A stretch of DNA of 64,000 nucleotides from Janibacter cremeus (GCF_013409205.1 NZ_JACCAE010000001.1:1922001-1986000), one strand, 5' to 3'; shown: positions 8,377 through 17,993, numbered from the stretch's first letter. Translations and numbers: made by a program. The notes: generated by a model not told the origin, from the sequence alone.

Positions 8377-9876
8377 ATGGCCAACCAGGTCCCGCACGCG
8401 CTCCTCACGGGCGTGAGACTCCGCTCCGGCAGCGACCCCGTCGACATCCGCGTCCGCGGCGGCGTGATCGCCGAGATCGCCCCGCGCCTGAGCCATTCCG
8501 GTGCCCAGGTCCACGACGGCGGAGGGGCCCTGGTCATCCCCGGGCTGTGGGACGCACACGTGCACTTCGGTCAGTGGGCGGCCATGACACGACGTGTCGA
8601 CGTCTCCGACACCTCGGGCCCACAGGAGGTCACCGCCCGGATCGCCCGGCACATCGCCGAGACGGACCTGGAGCCCGGTGCGGTGGTGCAAGGATTCGGC
8701 TGGCGCGTCACCGATTGGGACCGACTGCCGACGACCGCCGAGCTGGACGACGTCGCCGGTGACCACCCGGTCATCCTCATCTCCGGGGACTGCCACGCCG
8801 GATGGCTGAGCAGCGCCGCCTTCCGTGCGCTCGGCCGCCCCCACCAGCCCGGTCACCTCGACGAGGACGACTGGTTCCCCATCTACAGCCACCTGAGCGA
8901 CCTGCCCGAGGACCCCCGGATCGTCCACGGTTCCATCGACGCCGCCATGCGTGACGCCGCAGCCAAGGGCATCGTCGGCATCGTCGACATGGAGTTCGAG
9001 TCGGGCCGTACCGCCTGGCCCTGGCGCACCGCAGCCGGCCTGGACCGGCTGCACGTGCGCACCTGCACCTACCCCGAGGGCCTCGAGGACGTCATCACGG
9101 CCCGCGCGCGCACCGGGGACGTCCTCGACGAGGCCGGCATGGTCACGATGGGTCCCCTGAAGGTCATCAGCGACGGTTCGCTCAACACCCGCACGGCGTG
9201 GTGCTGTGAGCCCTTCCTCACCGACACGACCCTCGGTGACCCGCGCGGCAAGCAGAACGTCGACCGTCAGGAGCTGATCGAGCTGCTGACCCGAGCCCGC
9301 GAGAACGGCCTCGTCGGGGCAGTCCACGCCATCGGCGACGCGGCTCTGGTCGACGCCGTCGCCGCCTTCGCCGCCAGCGGCGCCCGCGGCAGCATCGAGC
9401 ACGCCCAGCTCGTGCGCCGTGAGGTCCTGCCGCAGATGGCGCAGCTCGGTCTGGTCGCCAGCGTCCAGCCGGCTCACCTGCTCGACGACCGTGACTCGAC
9501 CGAGGACCTCTGGCCCGACCGACTGGACCGATGCTTCGCGCTGCGTTGGATGGCGCAGGCGGGGGTCTCCCTTCGTCTCGGGTCGGACGCACCCGTCGCA
9601 CCGCTCGACCCGTGGCTCGCCATGGCCGCCGCCGTCCACCGCAGCGCCGACGAACGCGATCCCTGGGCGCCGGAGCAGGCCCTCACCCCACAGGAGGCGC
9701 TCGCGGCCTCGACCGATGGGATCACCGCGATCGAGGTCGGCGGGCCCGGCGACCTGGTCCTCCTCGAGGAGGACCCGATGCCCGAGAGCCTGACCGGGAC
9801 CGCCGAGCAGGCGGACCGCCTGCGTGCGATGCGCCCCCTCGCGACCTTCGTCGGGGGGCGCATCACGCACTCCTGA
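8377..9876 (+). CDS. Amidohydrolase family protein (amidohydrolase 3, YtcJ-like)
   Basis: 499 aa from ATG 8377 (MANQVPHALLTGVRLRSG). The metal-binding signature GLWDAHVHFG lies near residue 60, HAIGDAALVDAV (His ligand, helix) near 310, and LGSDAPVAPLDPW (Asp ligand) near 405; the beta-sandwich subdomain surrounds the TIM barrel as in the YtcJ/amidohydrolase 3 group. These enzymes hydrolyse amide or imide bonds of exogenous or salvage substrates; N-substituted formamide or cyclic imide substrates are typical, but none can be assigned. The gene is divergent from the nucleosidase and ends in a hairpin shared with the convergent protease gene. Confidence 0.85.
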   Translation: MANQVPHALLTGVRLRSGSDPVDIRVRGGVIAEIAPRLSHSGAQVHDGGGALVIPGLWDAHVHFGQWAAMTRRVDVSDTSGPQEVTARIARHIAETDLEPGAVVQGFGWRVTDWDRLPTTAELDDVAGDHPVILISGDCHAGWLSSAAFRALGRPHQPGHLDEDDWFPIYSHLSDLPEDPRIVHGSIDAAMRDAAAKGIVGIVDMEFESGRTAWPWRTAAGLDRLHVRTCTYPEGLEDVITARARTGDVLDEAGMVTMGPLKVISDGSLNTRTAWCCEPFLTDTTLGDPRGKQNVDRQELIELLTRARENGLVGAVHAIGDAALVDAVAAFAASGARGSIEHAQLVRREVLPQMAQLGLVASVQPAHLLDDRDSTEDLWPDRLDRCFALRWMAQAGVSLRLGSDAPVAPLDPWLAMAAAVHRSADERDPWAPEQALTPQEALAASTDGITAIEVGGPGDLVLLEEDPMPESLTGTAEQADRLRAMRPLATFVGGRITHS

Positions 9877-9878
9877 TG

Positions 9879-9931
9879 AGACATGGGCTCTGGCCCCCAC
9901 CGGGCGTGAGTAGGAGCCAGGGCCCATGTCT
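9879..9931. terminator. Bidirectional terminator hairpin
   Basis: AGACATGGGCTCTGGC (9879-9894) pairs with GCCAGGGCCCATGTCT (9916-9931), 16 bp with one G-T wobble. It lies between the convergent amidohydrolase and protease genes. Confidence 0.75.
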
Positions 9932-9945
9932 GCGCGAAGGGAGGG

Positions 9946-11118
9946 TCAGCTCACCGTGTCGATCGTGACGCCGTAGTAGTTGGCTGCGTCGACGACCGGC
10001 TGGAAGAAGCTGTACGACCCGGCGTTGTGGCCCTGGTTCCAGCCGCAGTTGGCACCGACCGGACCGCCGGAGGTCATCCCCTGGGCGAGGTTGCCGACGC
10101 CGATGTAGGCGCCGCCGGAGTCACCGCCCTCGGTGCACACGCTCGCCTCGGCCAGCCCGGAGACGACGGTCCCGCCGTAGTTGACCGTCTTGTTGTAGGC
10201 CGTGATCTCACCGCACGTCCACCCGGTGGTGTTGCCGGCCTTGCAGATCTCCGACCCGATCGCGTTCTTGCTCATGCCCTTCACCCCGTAGTAGCCGGAG
10301 TGGCCGCGGCTGTCGACCTGCGGCACCCCGGTGTCCTCGGAGTCGATGTCCATCAGACCCATGTCGACGCTGCTCGACCCGCTGTGGAACCGGGTGTGCA
10401 CGCCCTCTCCGATGTGGGTGCCGTTGCCGTCGAGGATCGCGGGCAGGCCCTCCACGCAGTGACCGGCGGTCAGCAGCACGTTGTCGCCGTTGGACAGCCG
10501 ACCCGGGTACCCGAGGCTGCAGTTGGTGCCGGGGGAGAGGTCCATGATCCGGCCCGGGACGACATCGGCCTGGGTGGTCAGTGCCTCGCCGGTGCTCACC
10601 GACACCTTGTCCATCGCGTCGAGGCGGTGGCGCAGCCCGCGCGGAGCGTCCTCGGCCAGACGGACGTCGACGACCCCGTCGGGCAGGTTCGCGCCGACGG
10701 TGAGCACGTGTGCGGAGTCCTTGCCGGCGTGCTCGAGGACCTTCTCGGCGAGCGAGTCGAGCTCGCTCTGCGACGAAGCGGTCTCCGGACGAAGGCCGGC
10801 GGCGCGTACCTGCGCGGCGTCGGTGCGAGGCACGCCCACGACGAGCTGGGTCCCCTCGAACCATGCCCCGTCCACACCGACCCCGCGCTTCTCGAGGGTC
10901 TGCAGCGTCTCCTGCTTGTCGTCCTTGACGGCGAGGTACCTCTCGGCCTGGGCCTGACTCTTCCCGTCGCGTTCCATCACGTACTCGGTCAGCGGTGCAG
11001 CCATGTCCTTCGAGACCCCGGGATCCCCCGGCGTCGGGGCTGCGCTTCCCATCGGGGCGAGCACCACGCTCGCTGAGATGAGGGCACCGGTGAGGCTGAG
11101 TGAGTTGCGCAGGTTCAT
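9946..11118 (-). CDS. Secreted S1-family serine protease (streptogrisin / alpha-lytic type) with prodomain
   Basis: 390 aa from ATG 11118, chosen because AAGGAGATGGC immediately precedes it. Residues 1-30 are a Sec signal peptide (MNLRNSLSLTGALISASVVL ending near GSAAP). A prodomain of about 150 residues follows, then a chymotrypsin fold with catalytic triad H220 (TAGHC), D252 (SSVDMGLMD) and S334 (GGDSGGAYI). Cysteines at CSLG, GHC, EICKAG/WTC, VCTEGG and NCGW allow the usual disulfides of the streptogrisin group. The protein should be exported, folded with the prodomain's help and matured by self-cleavage. It is a monocistronic gene ending in the shared hairpin and is clearly a secreted protease; substrate preference cannot be read reliably. 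Confidence 0.92.
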   Translation of the reverse strand: MNLRNSLSLTGALISASVVLAPMGSAAPTPGDPGVSKDMAAPLTEYVMERDGKSQAQAERYLAVKDDKQETLQTLEKRGVGVDGAWFEGTQLVVGVPRTDAAQVRAAGLRPETASSQSELDSLAEKVLEHAGKDSAHVLTVGANLPDGVVDVRLAEDAPRGLRHRLDAMDKVSVSTGEALTTQADVVPGRIMDLSPGTNCSLGYPGRLSNGDNVLLTAGHCVEGLPAILDGNGTHIGEGVHTRFHSGSSSVDMGLMDIDSEDTGVPQVDSRGHSGYYGVKGMSKNAIGSEICKAGNTTGWTCGEITAYNKTVNYGGTVVSGLAEASVCTEGGDSGGAYIGVGNLAQGMTSGGPVGANCGWNQGHNAGSYSFFQPVVDAANYYGVTIDTVS

Positions 11119-11311
11119 GCCATCTCCTTGATGTCGACCGTGGCCGGGTTGTCCGGCCAAGATCGACCGTGGCCCAGCGAGAGGTGGTCCGTCATGTGAG
11201 ATAACTGATTCGATGAGCGAAGGGGGAACTTCCGTCCTGGGCGGGAACCCCTGCTGACCGTTTGGTCACCGGGGCGGGAAGGTCGGGGCCTCGAGGTGCC
11301 ACGATGAGGCC

Positions 11312-13189
11312 ATGGTCGATGTCGAGCTGGCGGAGGTCGCCGACTTCCTGGCCGGGCACGCGCCCTTCGAGGCCCTGCCCGGGACGGTCCTGCGTGACCT
11401 GCCTGCCCGGATGACGAGCCGCTACCACCGGCGGAGCACGAGGTTGATGACCGTGGGTGTCGACAACAACGACCTCATCGTCGTGCGCTCGGGTGCGATC
11501 GAGATCCGCGACGCCGACGGTGACCTGGTCAGCCGCGGCGGGGAGGGGACGACTGCGGGCTCGACGACCCTCGTCGGGACCAACCCGTCGCGCTTCGACG
11601 TCGTCGCCATCGAGGACACCCTCGTGCTGCTCCTGCCGCGAGGGGTCTTCCACGAGCTGTCGGCGGCGCACCCCGACTTCGCCGACCACTTCGACGCCGA
11701 GCGGGCGGACCGGCTGCGGATGGCGGCCTCCTCGGTCGCGACGAACGCCGCCGGCCAGGCGATCCTGCGCTCCTCCGGCCGCGACCTCATCCGCCAGGCG
11801 CCGATCGTCACCGTCCCGATCGACGCGACCATCAGCGAGGCGGCAACGGTGATGACGACGCAGGACTCCTCCAGCGTCCTCGTGCTCGACGGCAAGCGGG
11901 TGGCTGGGATCCTCACCGACCGGGACCTGCGTCGGCGGGTGGTCGCCCGGGACATCGACCTGCACGGGCCCGTGGCGCCGGTGATGACCCCCGACCCCGT
12001 CGTCGCCCCGGCGGAGACCGCCGCGGTCGAGCTGCTGCTGACGATGGTCGAGCGACACGTCCACCACCTGCCGCTCGTCGAGGACGGGCAGCCGATCGGG
12101 GTGGTGACGTCGACCGACCTGATGCGCCTGGAGCGGGTCAACGCCGTCCACATCGTCGGCGACATCACCCAGCAGCGCGACGTCGCCGGCGTGGTCGAGA
12201 TGGCCGGGCGGGTTCCGCGGCTCGTCGAGCAGCTCGTCGAGCAGGACGTCGGCGCCCACGACATCACCCGGATCGTCACCTCCGTCGGTGACGCCGTCGA
12301 ACGACAGCTGATCGCCCTGGCCCAGGACGAGCTGCGCGAGGACCACGGTCCACCGCCGCGCTACTGCTGGATGGTGCTGGGCTCACGGGCCCGGCACGAG
12401 CAGGCACTGGGCAGCGACCAGGACCACGCGGTGATCCTCGCCGACGACGCCCCCGACGGCGCCGAGGAATACATCGCCGCGCTGGCGGACCGGGTGGTCG
12501 AGGGACTCGAGGCCGCCGGCTACCCACGCTGCGAGGGTGACGTCATGGCGACCAACCCCCGCTGGCGCCAGCGCCTGCGCGGGTGGCGGCGCGAGTTCCG
12601 CCAGTGGATCCATGAGCCGGTCCCGGATGCGGTCCTCGGCGCGAGCATCTTCTTCGACTCCCGCCCACTCCACGGCGACGAGGCGCTGCACGACCGGCTC
12701 GCGGAGGACATCGCGACGTGGGTGCCGCAGGGACGCAAGTTCCTTGCCCACCTGACGAAGGAGGCGCTCGCCCACGAACCCCCGCTGGGCTTCTTCCGTG
12801 GCTTCGTCCTCGCCAGGGCAGGGGAGAACAGGGCCACTCTCGACCTCAAGCGCGGTGGCGTGGGCGCCATCGTCGACCTCGCCCGGGTCCACGCGCTCGG
12901 TGCCGGGCTCGTCTCGGTCAACACCAGGGCACGTCTGCTCGCGGCAGGGCGCGTCGGTGCCATCGATGCCGACACGGCCGCGAGCCTCGTCGACGCGCTG
13001 GAGTTCATCTCGCACGTGCGGCTCGCCCACCAGGCCAGACAGGCCGCGGCCGGTACCTGGCCCGACTCACGGCTGCGCCCCAGCGATCTGACCGCATTCG
13101 AGCAGCGCTCGCTCCGGGAAGCCTTCCACGTCGTGCGTGGCGCGCAACAGACTCTCTCCCAACGCAATCCGACGCAGTACTACACGTGA
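11312..13189 (+). CDS. Cyclic-nucleotide/CBS/DUF294 putative nucleotidyltransferase
   Basis: 625 aa. Domain order: cyclic-nucleotide-binding-like domain (about 1-130, HAPFEALPG ... RGVFHELSA), a pair of CBS domains (about 165-275, with TVMTTQDSSSVLVLDG and VMTPDPVVAPAET), a DUF294 nucleotidyltransferase-like domain with GSRARHEQALGSDQDHAV near 355 that keeps the G-S and D-x-D pattern of the GlnD/Pol-beta type, and a helical DUF294 C-terminal substrate-binding domain. The family is common in bacteria but poorly characterised; adenylate or other nucleotide sensing by CBS probably controls a nucleotidyl transfer. The stop codon overlaps the start of the exonuclease gene (ATGA at 13189), so the two are translationally coupled. 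Confidence 0.88.
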   Translation: MVDVELAEVADFLAGHAPFEALPGTVLRDLPARMTSRYHRRSTRLMTVGVDNNDLIVVRSGAIEIRDADGDLVSRGGEGTTAGSTTLVGTNPSRFDVVAIEDTLVLLLPRGVFHELSAAHPDFADHFDAERADRLRMAASSVATNAAGQAILRSSGRDLIRQAPIVTVPIDATISEAATVMTTQDSSSVLVLDGKRVAGILTDRDLRRRVVARDIDLHGPVAPVMTPDPVVAPAETAAVELLLTMVERHVHHLPLVEDGQPIGVVTSTDLMRLERVNAVHIVGDITQQRDVAGVVEMAGRVPRLVEQLVEQDVGAHDITRIVTSVGDAVERQLIALAQDELREDHGPPPRYCWMVLGSRARHEQALGSDQDHAVILADDAPDGAEEYIAALADRVVEGLEAAGYPRCEGDVMATNPRWRQRLRGWRREFRQWIHEPVPDAVLGASIFFDSRPLHGDEALHDRLAEDIATWVPQGRKFLAHLTKEALAHEPPLGFFRGFVLARAGENRATLDLKRGGVGAIVDLARVHALGAGLVSVNTRARLLAAGRVGAIDADTAASLVDALEFISHVRLAHQARQAAAGTWPDSRLRPSDLTAFEQRSLREAFHVVRGAQQTLSQRNPTQYYT

Positions 13190-13890
13190 TGATCGGCCTT
13201 CGCAGATCACCGCAGCGTCGTCGGGAGTCCGCGGCGGCTGCCGCCCCACACGGCCCACTACGCGACTACCTGTCCACCCCCTTCCCCGATCAGGGCACGC
13301 CGTTGGCCGAGTTGCCGCTGCTGGCCATCGACGTCGAGACGACCGGCCTCGACGTCGGGCGTGACCGCGTCATCGCGGCCGGCTGGGTGCCGGTCGACGG
13401 CACCACCATCGATCTCTCCGGCGCGCAGCGGCGCATCGTGGGGATGCGGATGGACGTCGGTGACTCCGCGACGGTGCACGGGATCACCGACGACGCGATC
13501 GCTGCCGGGGCCGTCCCGAAGGAGGTCCTGGTCGAGGTGCTCGAGGCCCTCGCCGGTCGGGTGCTGCTGGCCCACCACGCCTCGATCGAGATCGGCTTCC
13601 TCTCCGCCGCGTGCCAGCGGGTCTACGGCGCCCCCCTCGTCGTCAGCTGCGTGGACACCCTCGCCCTCCAGCATCGCGTGCTCACCGAGGGGGTCGGCGC
13701 ACCGGCCGACCCGTTGCCGGGTGCGGTTCGGCTGTGGGCCTCCCGCGAGCGGTACGGCCTGCCGCCCTACCGCGCCCACGAGCCGCTGACGGACGCCCTG
13801 GCCTGTGCGGAGCTGTACCTCGCGCAGATGGCGGAGCTCTCCCTCCGCTCGGCAAAGCCGTTGTCCCTCAAGGCCGTCCAGCGGATCTGA
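13189..13890 (+). CDS. DEDDh 3'-5' exonuclease (DNA Pol III epsilon-like)
   Basis: 233 aa from ATG 13189, sharing the A of the upstream TGA. The three exonuclease motifs are visible: ExoI AIDVETTGLDVGRDR (D and E metal ligands), ExoII LLAHHASIEIGFL (the usual Asp in N/D-x3-F appears as Glu in this stretch, HASIEIGF), and ExoIII AHEPLTDALACAEL with the DEDDh His and final Asp. The Asp-to-Glu change in ExoII is the one unusual point. Such free-standing epsilon-like exonucleases trim 3' ends of DNA or RNA. Genes of this type are often found beside DUF294/CBS proteins, which supports a joint role, but the substrate is unknown. Confidence 0.85.
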   Translation: MIGLRRSPQRRRESAAAAAPHGPLRDYLSTPFPDQGTPLAELPLLAIDVETTGLDVGRDRVIAAGWVPVDGTTIDLSGAQRRIVGMRMDVGDSATVHGITDDAIAAGAVPKEVLVEVLEALAGRVLLAHHASIEIGFLSAACQRVYGAPLVVSCVDTLALQHRVLTEGVGAPADPLPGAVRLWASRERYGLPPYRAHEPLTDALACAELYLAQMAELSLRSAKPLSLKAVQRI

Positions 13891-13920
13891 CCGCCCGGGC
13901 GAAGGGGGTCGGACCCGGAT

Positions 13921-13949
13921 TTGCGTGCTCTCACCAGAGTGGCTAGTCT
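13921..13949 (+). promoter_or_regulatory. Promoter for ahpC
   Basis: TTGCGT (13921-13926), 17 bases, TAGTCT (13944-13949): a good match to an actinobacterial housekeeping sigma promoter. It is 86 bases before the ahpC start codon. Confidence 0.6.
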
Positions 13950-13964
13950 GGAGTCATTCCAAAA

Positions 13965-13991
13965 CACGAGGTCCTCCAAAGAGTCCTCGTG
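13965..13991 (+). promoter_or_regulatory. Inverted repeat in ahpC leader
   Basis: CACGAGG (13965-13971) and CCTCGTG (13985-13991) form a 7-bp stem with a 13-base loop just downstream of the likely transcription start, flanked by two CCAAAAC-like direct repeats at about 13959 and 14002. It could be a redox-regulator site or an mRNA hairpin. No regulator gene is adjacent. Confidence 0.35.
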
Positions 13992-14034
13992 GGTGGGAAA
14001 TCCAAAACCCGAGAGATGCACAGGAGTCCAACGC

Positions 14035-14601
14035 ATGTCCCTCATCAACACCCAGATCCAGCCCTTCGAGGCCACCGGTTACATCGACAGTGAGTTCAAG
14101 GACTTCTCCCAAGCGGACATCGCCGGCAAGTGGGCGATCTTCTTCTTCTACCCGGCGGACTTCACCTTCGTCTGCCCGACGGAGCTGGAGGACCTCGCCG
14201 CTGAGTACGACAGCGAGCTGAAGGACCTGGGCGTCGAGGTCTTCTCCGTCTCGACCGACACGCACTTCACGCACAAGGCGTGGCACGAGACCTCCGACGC
14301 GGTCGGCAAGGTCACCTACCCCATGCTCGGCGACCCGACCGCTGCGATCTCGCGCAACTTCGACATCCTGCGTGAGGACGAGGGTCTGGCCAACCGCGGC
14401 ACCTTCCTGATCGACCCGGACGGCGTCATCCAGTTCATGGAGATCACCGCCGAGGGCATCGGCCGCAACGCCAAGGAGCTCGTGCGCAAGGTCAAGGCCG
14501 CGCAGTACGTGCGCAACAACCCGGGCGAGGTCTGCCCGGCCAAGTGGGAAGAGGGCGCCGAGACGCTCGCCCCGAGCCTGGACCTCGTCGGCAAGATCTG
14601 A
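14035..14601 (+). CDS. ahpC: Alkyl hydroperoxide reductase peroxidase subunit (2-Cys peroxiredoxin)
   Basis: 188 aa, the normal AhpC length. Reduces H2O2, organic peroxides and peroxynitrite in the cytoplasm. The peroxidatic cysteine is C47 in FVCPTE, within the [12 protein letters not shown] block; the resolving cysteine is C167 in [16 protein letters not shown] and the C-terminal [10 protein letters not shown] mark it as the enterobacterial-type AhpC that is reduced by AhpF rather than the mycobacterial AhpE/AhpD type. Start ATG 14035 has AGGAG eight bases upstream. A sigma70-type promoter and a small inverted repeat lie upstream. It is followed after 97 bases, including a 14-bp hairpin, by ahpF, so it is the first gene of a two-gene peroxide-defence unit with probable higher expression of ahpC. 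Confidence 0.97.
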   Translation: MSLINTQIQPFEATGYIDSEFKDFSQADIAGKWAIFFFYPADFTFVCPTELEDLAAEYDSELKDLGVEVFSVSTDTHFTHKAWHETSDAVGKVTYPMLGDPTAAISRNFDILREDEGLANRGTFLIDPDGVIQFMEITAEGIGRNAKELVRKVKAAQYVRNNPGEVCPAKWEEGAETLAPSLDLVGKI

Positions 14602-14621
14602 TCGTCCTGCAGCATCTCGGA

Positions 14622-14654
14622 TGAGGGGTGACGCGCCCCGCGCGTCACCCCTCA
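14622..14654 (+). terminator. Hairpin between ahpC and ahpF
   Basis: TGAGGGGTGACGCG (14622-14635) pairs perfectly with CGCGTCACCCCTCA (14641-14654) around CCCCG. Located between co-directional genes of one pathway, it may act as a partial terminator or 3' stabiliser that raises ahpC over ahpF. Confidence 0.65.
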
Positions 14655-14698
14655 CCCACCCCGTACATCCCCTTCGTCCCACAGGAGTCGTTTCCGCC

Positions 14699-16378
14699 AT
14701 GGCCCTCGATCCGAATCTCGCCACCCAGCTCACGGCCTACCTCGAGAACCTCCGCGAGCCGATCGAGCTCGTCGCGACCCTCGACGACGGGGCGAAGTCC
14801 ATCGAGCTCGACGAGCTGCTCGTCGAGATCGCGGGTATGAGCGAGCTGATCACCCGTCGTGTCGTCGAGGGTGCGGAGCGCGATGAGCGCGTCCCGTCCT
14901 TCGCGATCACCCGCACCGGCGCGCCCGAGGTGTCCGTGCGCTTCGCCGGTATCCCGATGGGCCACGAGTTCACCTCCCTGGTCCTCGCGCTGCTTCAGGT
15001 CGGCGGCCACCCGAGCAAGGCATCCCAGGACGTCCTCGACCAGATTCGGGGACTCACCGGTGTCCACAAGTTCGAGACCTTCTTCTCGCTCAGCTGCCAG
15101 AACTGCCCGGACGTGGTCCAGGCCCTCAACCTCATGAGCGTGCTCAACCCCGACATCGAGCACGTCGCCATCGACGGCGCGGTCTTCCCCGACGAGGCCG
15201 ACGCCCGCGGCGTCATGGCCGTGCCCACCGTCTTCCACAACGGCGAGAACTTCGGCTCCGGCCGGATGGAGCTGCCCGAGATCGTCGCCAAGGTCGACGA
15301 GCTCTCCGGCGGTGACGCCGCCGAGCGCGCCGCCCAGGAGCTCAACGCCCGCGAGCCCTACGAGGTGCTCGTCGTCGGTGGCGGCCCTGCCGGCGCCTCC
15401 GCCGCGATCTACGCCGCCCGCAAGGGCATCCGAACCGGGATCGTCGCCGACCGCGTCGGCGGCCAGGTCCTCGACACCATGTCGATCGAGAACCTCGTCT
15501 CCGTCCCGCACACCGAGGGGCCGAAGCTCGCGGCCGACCTCGAGCGCCACATGTCCGACTACGACATCGACCTCGTGCGCAGCCAGCAGGCGGCCGGCCT
15601 GAGCGAAGGCCGGGACGGTCTGACCATGGTCGACCTCGCGGGCGGCGCGGCCCTGTCGGGCAAGACCGTCGTCCTGGCCACCGGAGCACGCTGGCGCACC
15701 ATGGGTGTCCCCGGCGAGGAGGAGTACCGCAACAAGGGCGTCACCTTCTGCCCGCACTGCGACGGCCCTCTCTTCAAGGGCAAGGACATCGCCGTCATCG
15801 GCGGCGGCAACTCCGGCGTCGAGGCCGCGATCGACTTGGCCGGCATCGTCGGCCACGTCACGCTCATCGAGTTCCTCGACGAGATGCGCGCCGATGAGGT
15901 CCTGCAGCGCAAGGTCCACTCCCTGCCCAACGTGGACGTCCGCCTCGGCACCAAGACCACCGAGGTCATCGGTGACGGCGGCAAGGTCACCGGTATCGCG
16001 ATCGAGCCGCGCGACGGTGGCCAGGGCGAGCAGCTCGACGTCGAGGGTGTCTTCGTCCAGATCGGCCTGCTGCCCAACACCGAGTGGCTGGGAGATGCCG
16101 TCGAGCTGTCCGAGCGCGGCGAGGTCGTCATCGACGGCGTCGGCAGGACGAACCTGCCCGGTGTTTTCGCCGCGGGTGACTGCACGATCGAGCCCTACAA
16201 GCAGATCGTCACGGCCCTGGGCGCTGGATCCACCGCTTCGCTGAGCGCATTCGACCACCTGATCCGCAGCAGCGCGCCCTCCGAGGAGGCGGCCATGGCC
16301 GCGACGAAGGTGGCCGACGGCCCCATCGAGGCCGGGGACCAGATCGACGTCCCGGACTCCGTGGGCGCGAACGCCTGA
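14699..16378 (+). CDS. ahpF: Alkyl hydroperoxide reductase flavoprotein subunit
   Basis: 559 aa, slightly longer than E. coli AhpF (about 521). It passes electrons from NAD(P)H through FAD and two dithiols to AhpC. The N-terminal tandem thioredoxin-like domain carries C133-x-x-C136 (SCQNCPD), the FAD domain starts at [17 protein letters not shown] near residue 226, the redox-active pair C351-x-x-C354 lies in CPHCDGPLF, the NAD(P)-binding [10 protein letters not shown] follows, and the C-terminal FAD loop is FAAGDCT. The extra C-terminal 25 or so residues after the FAD domain are acidic and probably disordered. Start ATG 14699 has ACAGGAG upstream. It is transcribed with ahpC. Confidence 0.96.
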   Translation: MALDPNLATQLTAYLENLREPIELVATLDDGAKSIELDELLVEIAGMSELITRRVVEGAERDERVPSFAITRTGAPEVSVRFAGIPMGHEFTSLVLALLQVGGHPSKASQDVLDQIRGLTGVHKFETFFSLSCQNCPDVVQALNLMSVLNPDIEHVAIDGAVFPDEADARGVMAVPTVFHNGENFGSGRMELPEIVAKVDELSGGDAAERAAQELNAREPYEVLVVGGGPAGASAAIYAARKGIRTGIVADRVGGQVLDTMSIENLVSVPHTEGPKLAADLERHMSDYDIDLVRSQQAAGLSEGRDGLTMVDLAGGAALSGKTVVLATGARWRTMGVPGEEEYRNKGVTFCPHCDGPLFKGKDIAVIGGGNSGVEAAIDLAGIVGHVTLIEFLDEMRADEVLQRKVHSLPNVDVRLGTKTTEVIGDGGKVTGIAIEPRDGGQGEQLDVEGVFVQIGLLPNTEWLGDAVELSERGEVVIDGVGRTNLPGVFAAGDCTIEPYKQIVTALGAGSTASLSAFDHLIRSSAPSEEAAMAATKVADGPIEAGDQIDVPDSVGANA

Positions 16379-16474
16379 GGCTCTGGACAACCTTCACCGT
16401 GCGCTGAGGCGCGAAGGCCGTCAGCGGCCGTAGCCTCGAAGCGACCAACCCCCTTCGTAGCCAAGGAGATCCAC

Positions 16475-16903
16475 ATGAGCGAGCAGATCGACCTGTCCGA
16501 CCACGGCCCTGCGCCCTACGTCGTCAACATCGAGGACGCGACGCTGGAGAACACCAACTACCGCTCCACGCTGTGGACCGGCACGTACATGCAGCTGACC
16601 GTCATGGCGATCGCGCCCGGTGACGACATCGGCCTGGAGGTCCACGAGGACCACGACCAGTTCCTGCGCATCGAGGAGGGCCGCGGTCGCGCCCAGCTCG
16701 GGCCGGCGCAGGACGACCTGTCCTTCGACCGCGAGGTCGGCGACGACGACATCGTCATGGTCCCCGCCGGCCAGTGGCACAACATCACCAACACCGGTGA
16801 CGTGCCGCTGAAGGTGTACTCGCTCTACTCCCCGCCGGAGCACGTGCACGGCACCGTCCACGCGACCAAGGCCGACCAGGAGGCCGACCCCACCGAGGAC
16901 TGA
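16475..16903 (+). CDS. Cupin domain protein
   Basis: 142 aa with the two cupin motifs: G-x5-HxHx3-E-type segment LEVHEDHDQFLRIEEGRGR (His ligands and Glu) and the second motif VPAGQWHNITNTGDVPLKVYSLY with the third His. This predicts a small single-domain metal-binding cupin. AAGGAGATCCAC before ATG 16475 is an excellent ribosome site. The C-terminus (HATKADQEADPTED) is acidic. Members of this group include mannose-6-phosphate isomerase-like and dioxygenase-like proteins; no specific reaction can be assigned. It follows ahpF by 96 bases and may simply be an independent unit; a link to oxidative stress is only contextual. Confidence 0.85.
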   Translation: MSEQIDLSDHGPAPYVVNIEDATLENTNYRSTLWTGTYMQLTVMAIAPGDDIGLEVHEDHDQFLRIEEGRGRAQLGPAQDDLSFDREVGDDDIVMVPAGQWHNITNTGDVPLKVYSLYSPPEHVHGTVHATKADQEADPTED

Positions 16904-16937
16904 CCGAGGACCCGGTCAGCCGCGGGTGGTGCACGGG

Positions 16938-17993
16938 TCAGGTCGTGTTCGATCCGCGCGGTGGCGCCTCCTCGCCGCTGGGATCACGGTCCTGGCGTTG
17001 TCCGAGCTGCTGCACGTCCTCGGCGCTGACGGTGTCACGCAGTCGCTTTGACCTGGCGTCGCTGCGCAGCCGACGTACCAGTTCCAGGCGTGCCCGGGCG
17101 GTCTCGGACTCCGGCCAGACGCGGTCGCAGGCCGCGTTCAGCGCAGCCCCGATCAGGATCGCGACGGCGGTGAGGTACAGCCACAGGAGTAGGGCGATGG
17201 GCGCGGCCAGCGGACCGTAGATCGACGTGCCCCCGATGACGCCCTGCAGTGCCCAACGCAGGACGTAGCTACCCAGGATCCACAGCAGCAGGGCCAGGCC
17301 TGCTCCGGGGAGGTCGTGGCGCCACGAGGTCCGCACCGGTACGGACAGGTGGTACAGCGAGGTGAGGAACGCGACGCTGAGCAGGATCACCGTGGGCCAG
17401 TACAGGGTGGTCAGTGCCTGCAGCTGGTCCGGAAGTACCGAGTCGATGATCCGCGGACCGAGCAGTATCAGCGGGACCACGATCACGCCGACGACGAGAC
17501 CGACGACATACAGCCCGAACGAAAGGGCCCGGGTACGGACGATGCCGCGTCGTCCGGCGAGGCCGTAGAGAATCGTGATCGTCTCCACGAAGACGTTGAG
17601 TGCCCTCGACCCCGACCACAGGGCGACCACGAAGCCGATGGATACGACGTCGAAGCGCCCACCCCGGAGAACGTCGTCCAGCGTCGGCCTGATGACGCTC
17701 TCGATGCTGTCTTCGGTCAGCACCCGGCCGGCCAACCTCAGGGTGGTGTCGCGAAGCGTCTCGACCTGGGCCACGGCGAGGGTGTCGACGAAGAACCCGA
17801 TGCTGCCGGCGAGCGCGAAGATCAGTGGCGGAAGGGACAGGATGGCGAAGAAGGCTGCCTCGGCGGCCAGCCCCATGAGCCGGTGCCGGAACGACGCGAC
17901 CACGGTCGAGGTGATCAGCTGCCACGCGGCGCGCCGAAACCGGGTCCACGCATCGGGGCGGCTCCGCGCGCCCCCTGCCCCGTCCGGCCCCAT
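16938..17993 (-). CDS. YihY/virulence factor BrkB family membrane protein
   Basis: 351 aa from ATG 17993 (MGPDGAGGARSRPDAWTRF); the frame extends 64 codons further up, but that would run into the divergent hydrolase gene. About six membrane helices, with the family start RLMGLAAEAAFFAILSLPPLIFALAG and the conserved later block YGPLAAPIALLLWLYLTAVAILIGAALNA. The C-terminal 60 residues are charged and cytoplasmic. The YihY family was once thought to be RNase BN; that assignment is obsolete, and the true function is not known (proposals include envelope or transport functions). The gene is convergent with the cupin gene and divergent from the alpha/beta hydrolase. Confidence 0.88.
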   Translation of the reverse strand: MGPDGAGGARSRPDAWTRFRRAAWQLITSTVVASFRHRLMGLAAEAAFFAILSLPPLIFALAGSIGFFVDTLAVAQVETLRDTTLRLAGRVLTEDSIESVIRPTLDDVLRGGRFDVVSIGFVVALWSGSRALNVFVETITILYGLAGRRGIVRTRALSFGLYVVGLVVGVIVVPLILLGPRIIDSVLPDQLQALTTLYWPTVILLSVAFLTSLYHLSVPVRTSWRHDLPGAGLALLLWILGSYVLRWALQGVIGGTSIYGPLAAPIALLLWLYLTAVAILIGAALNAACDRVWPESETARARLELVRRLRSDARSKRLRDTVSAEDVQQLGQRQDRDPSGEEAPPRGSNTT

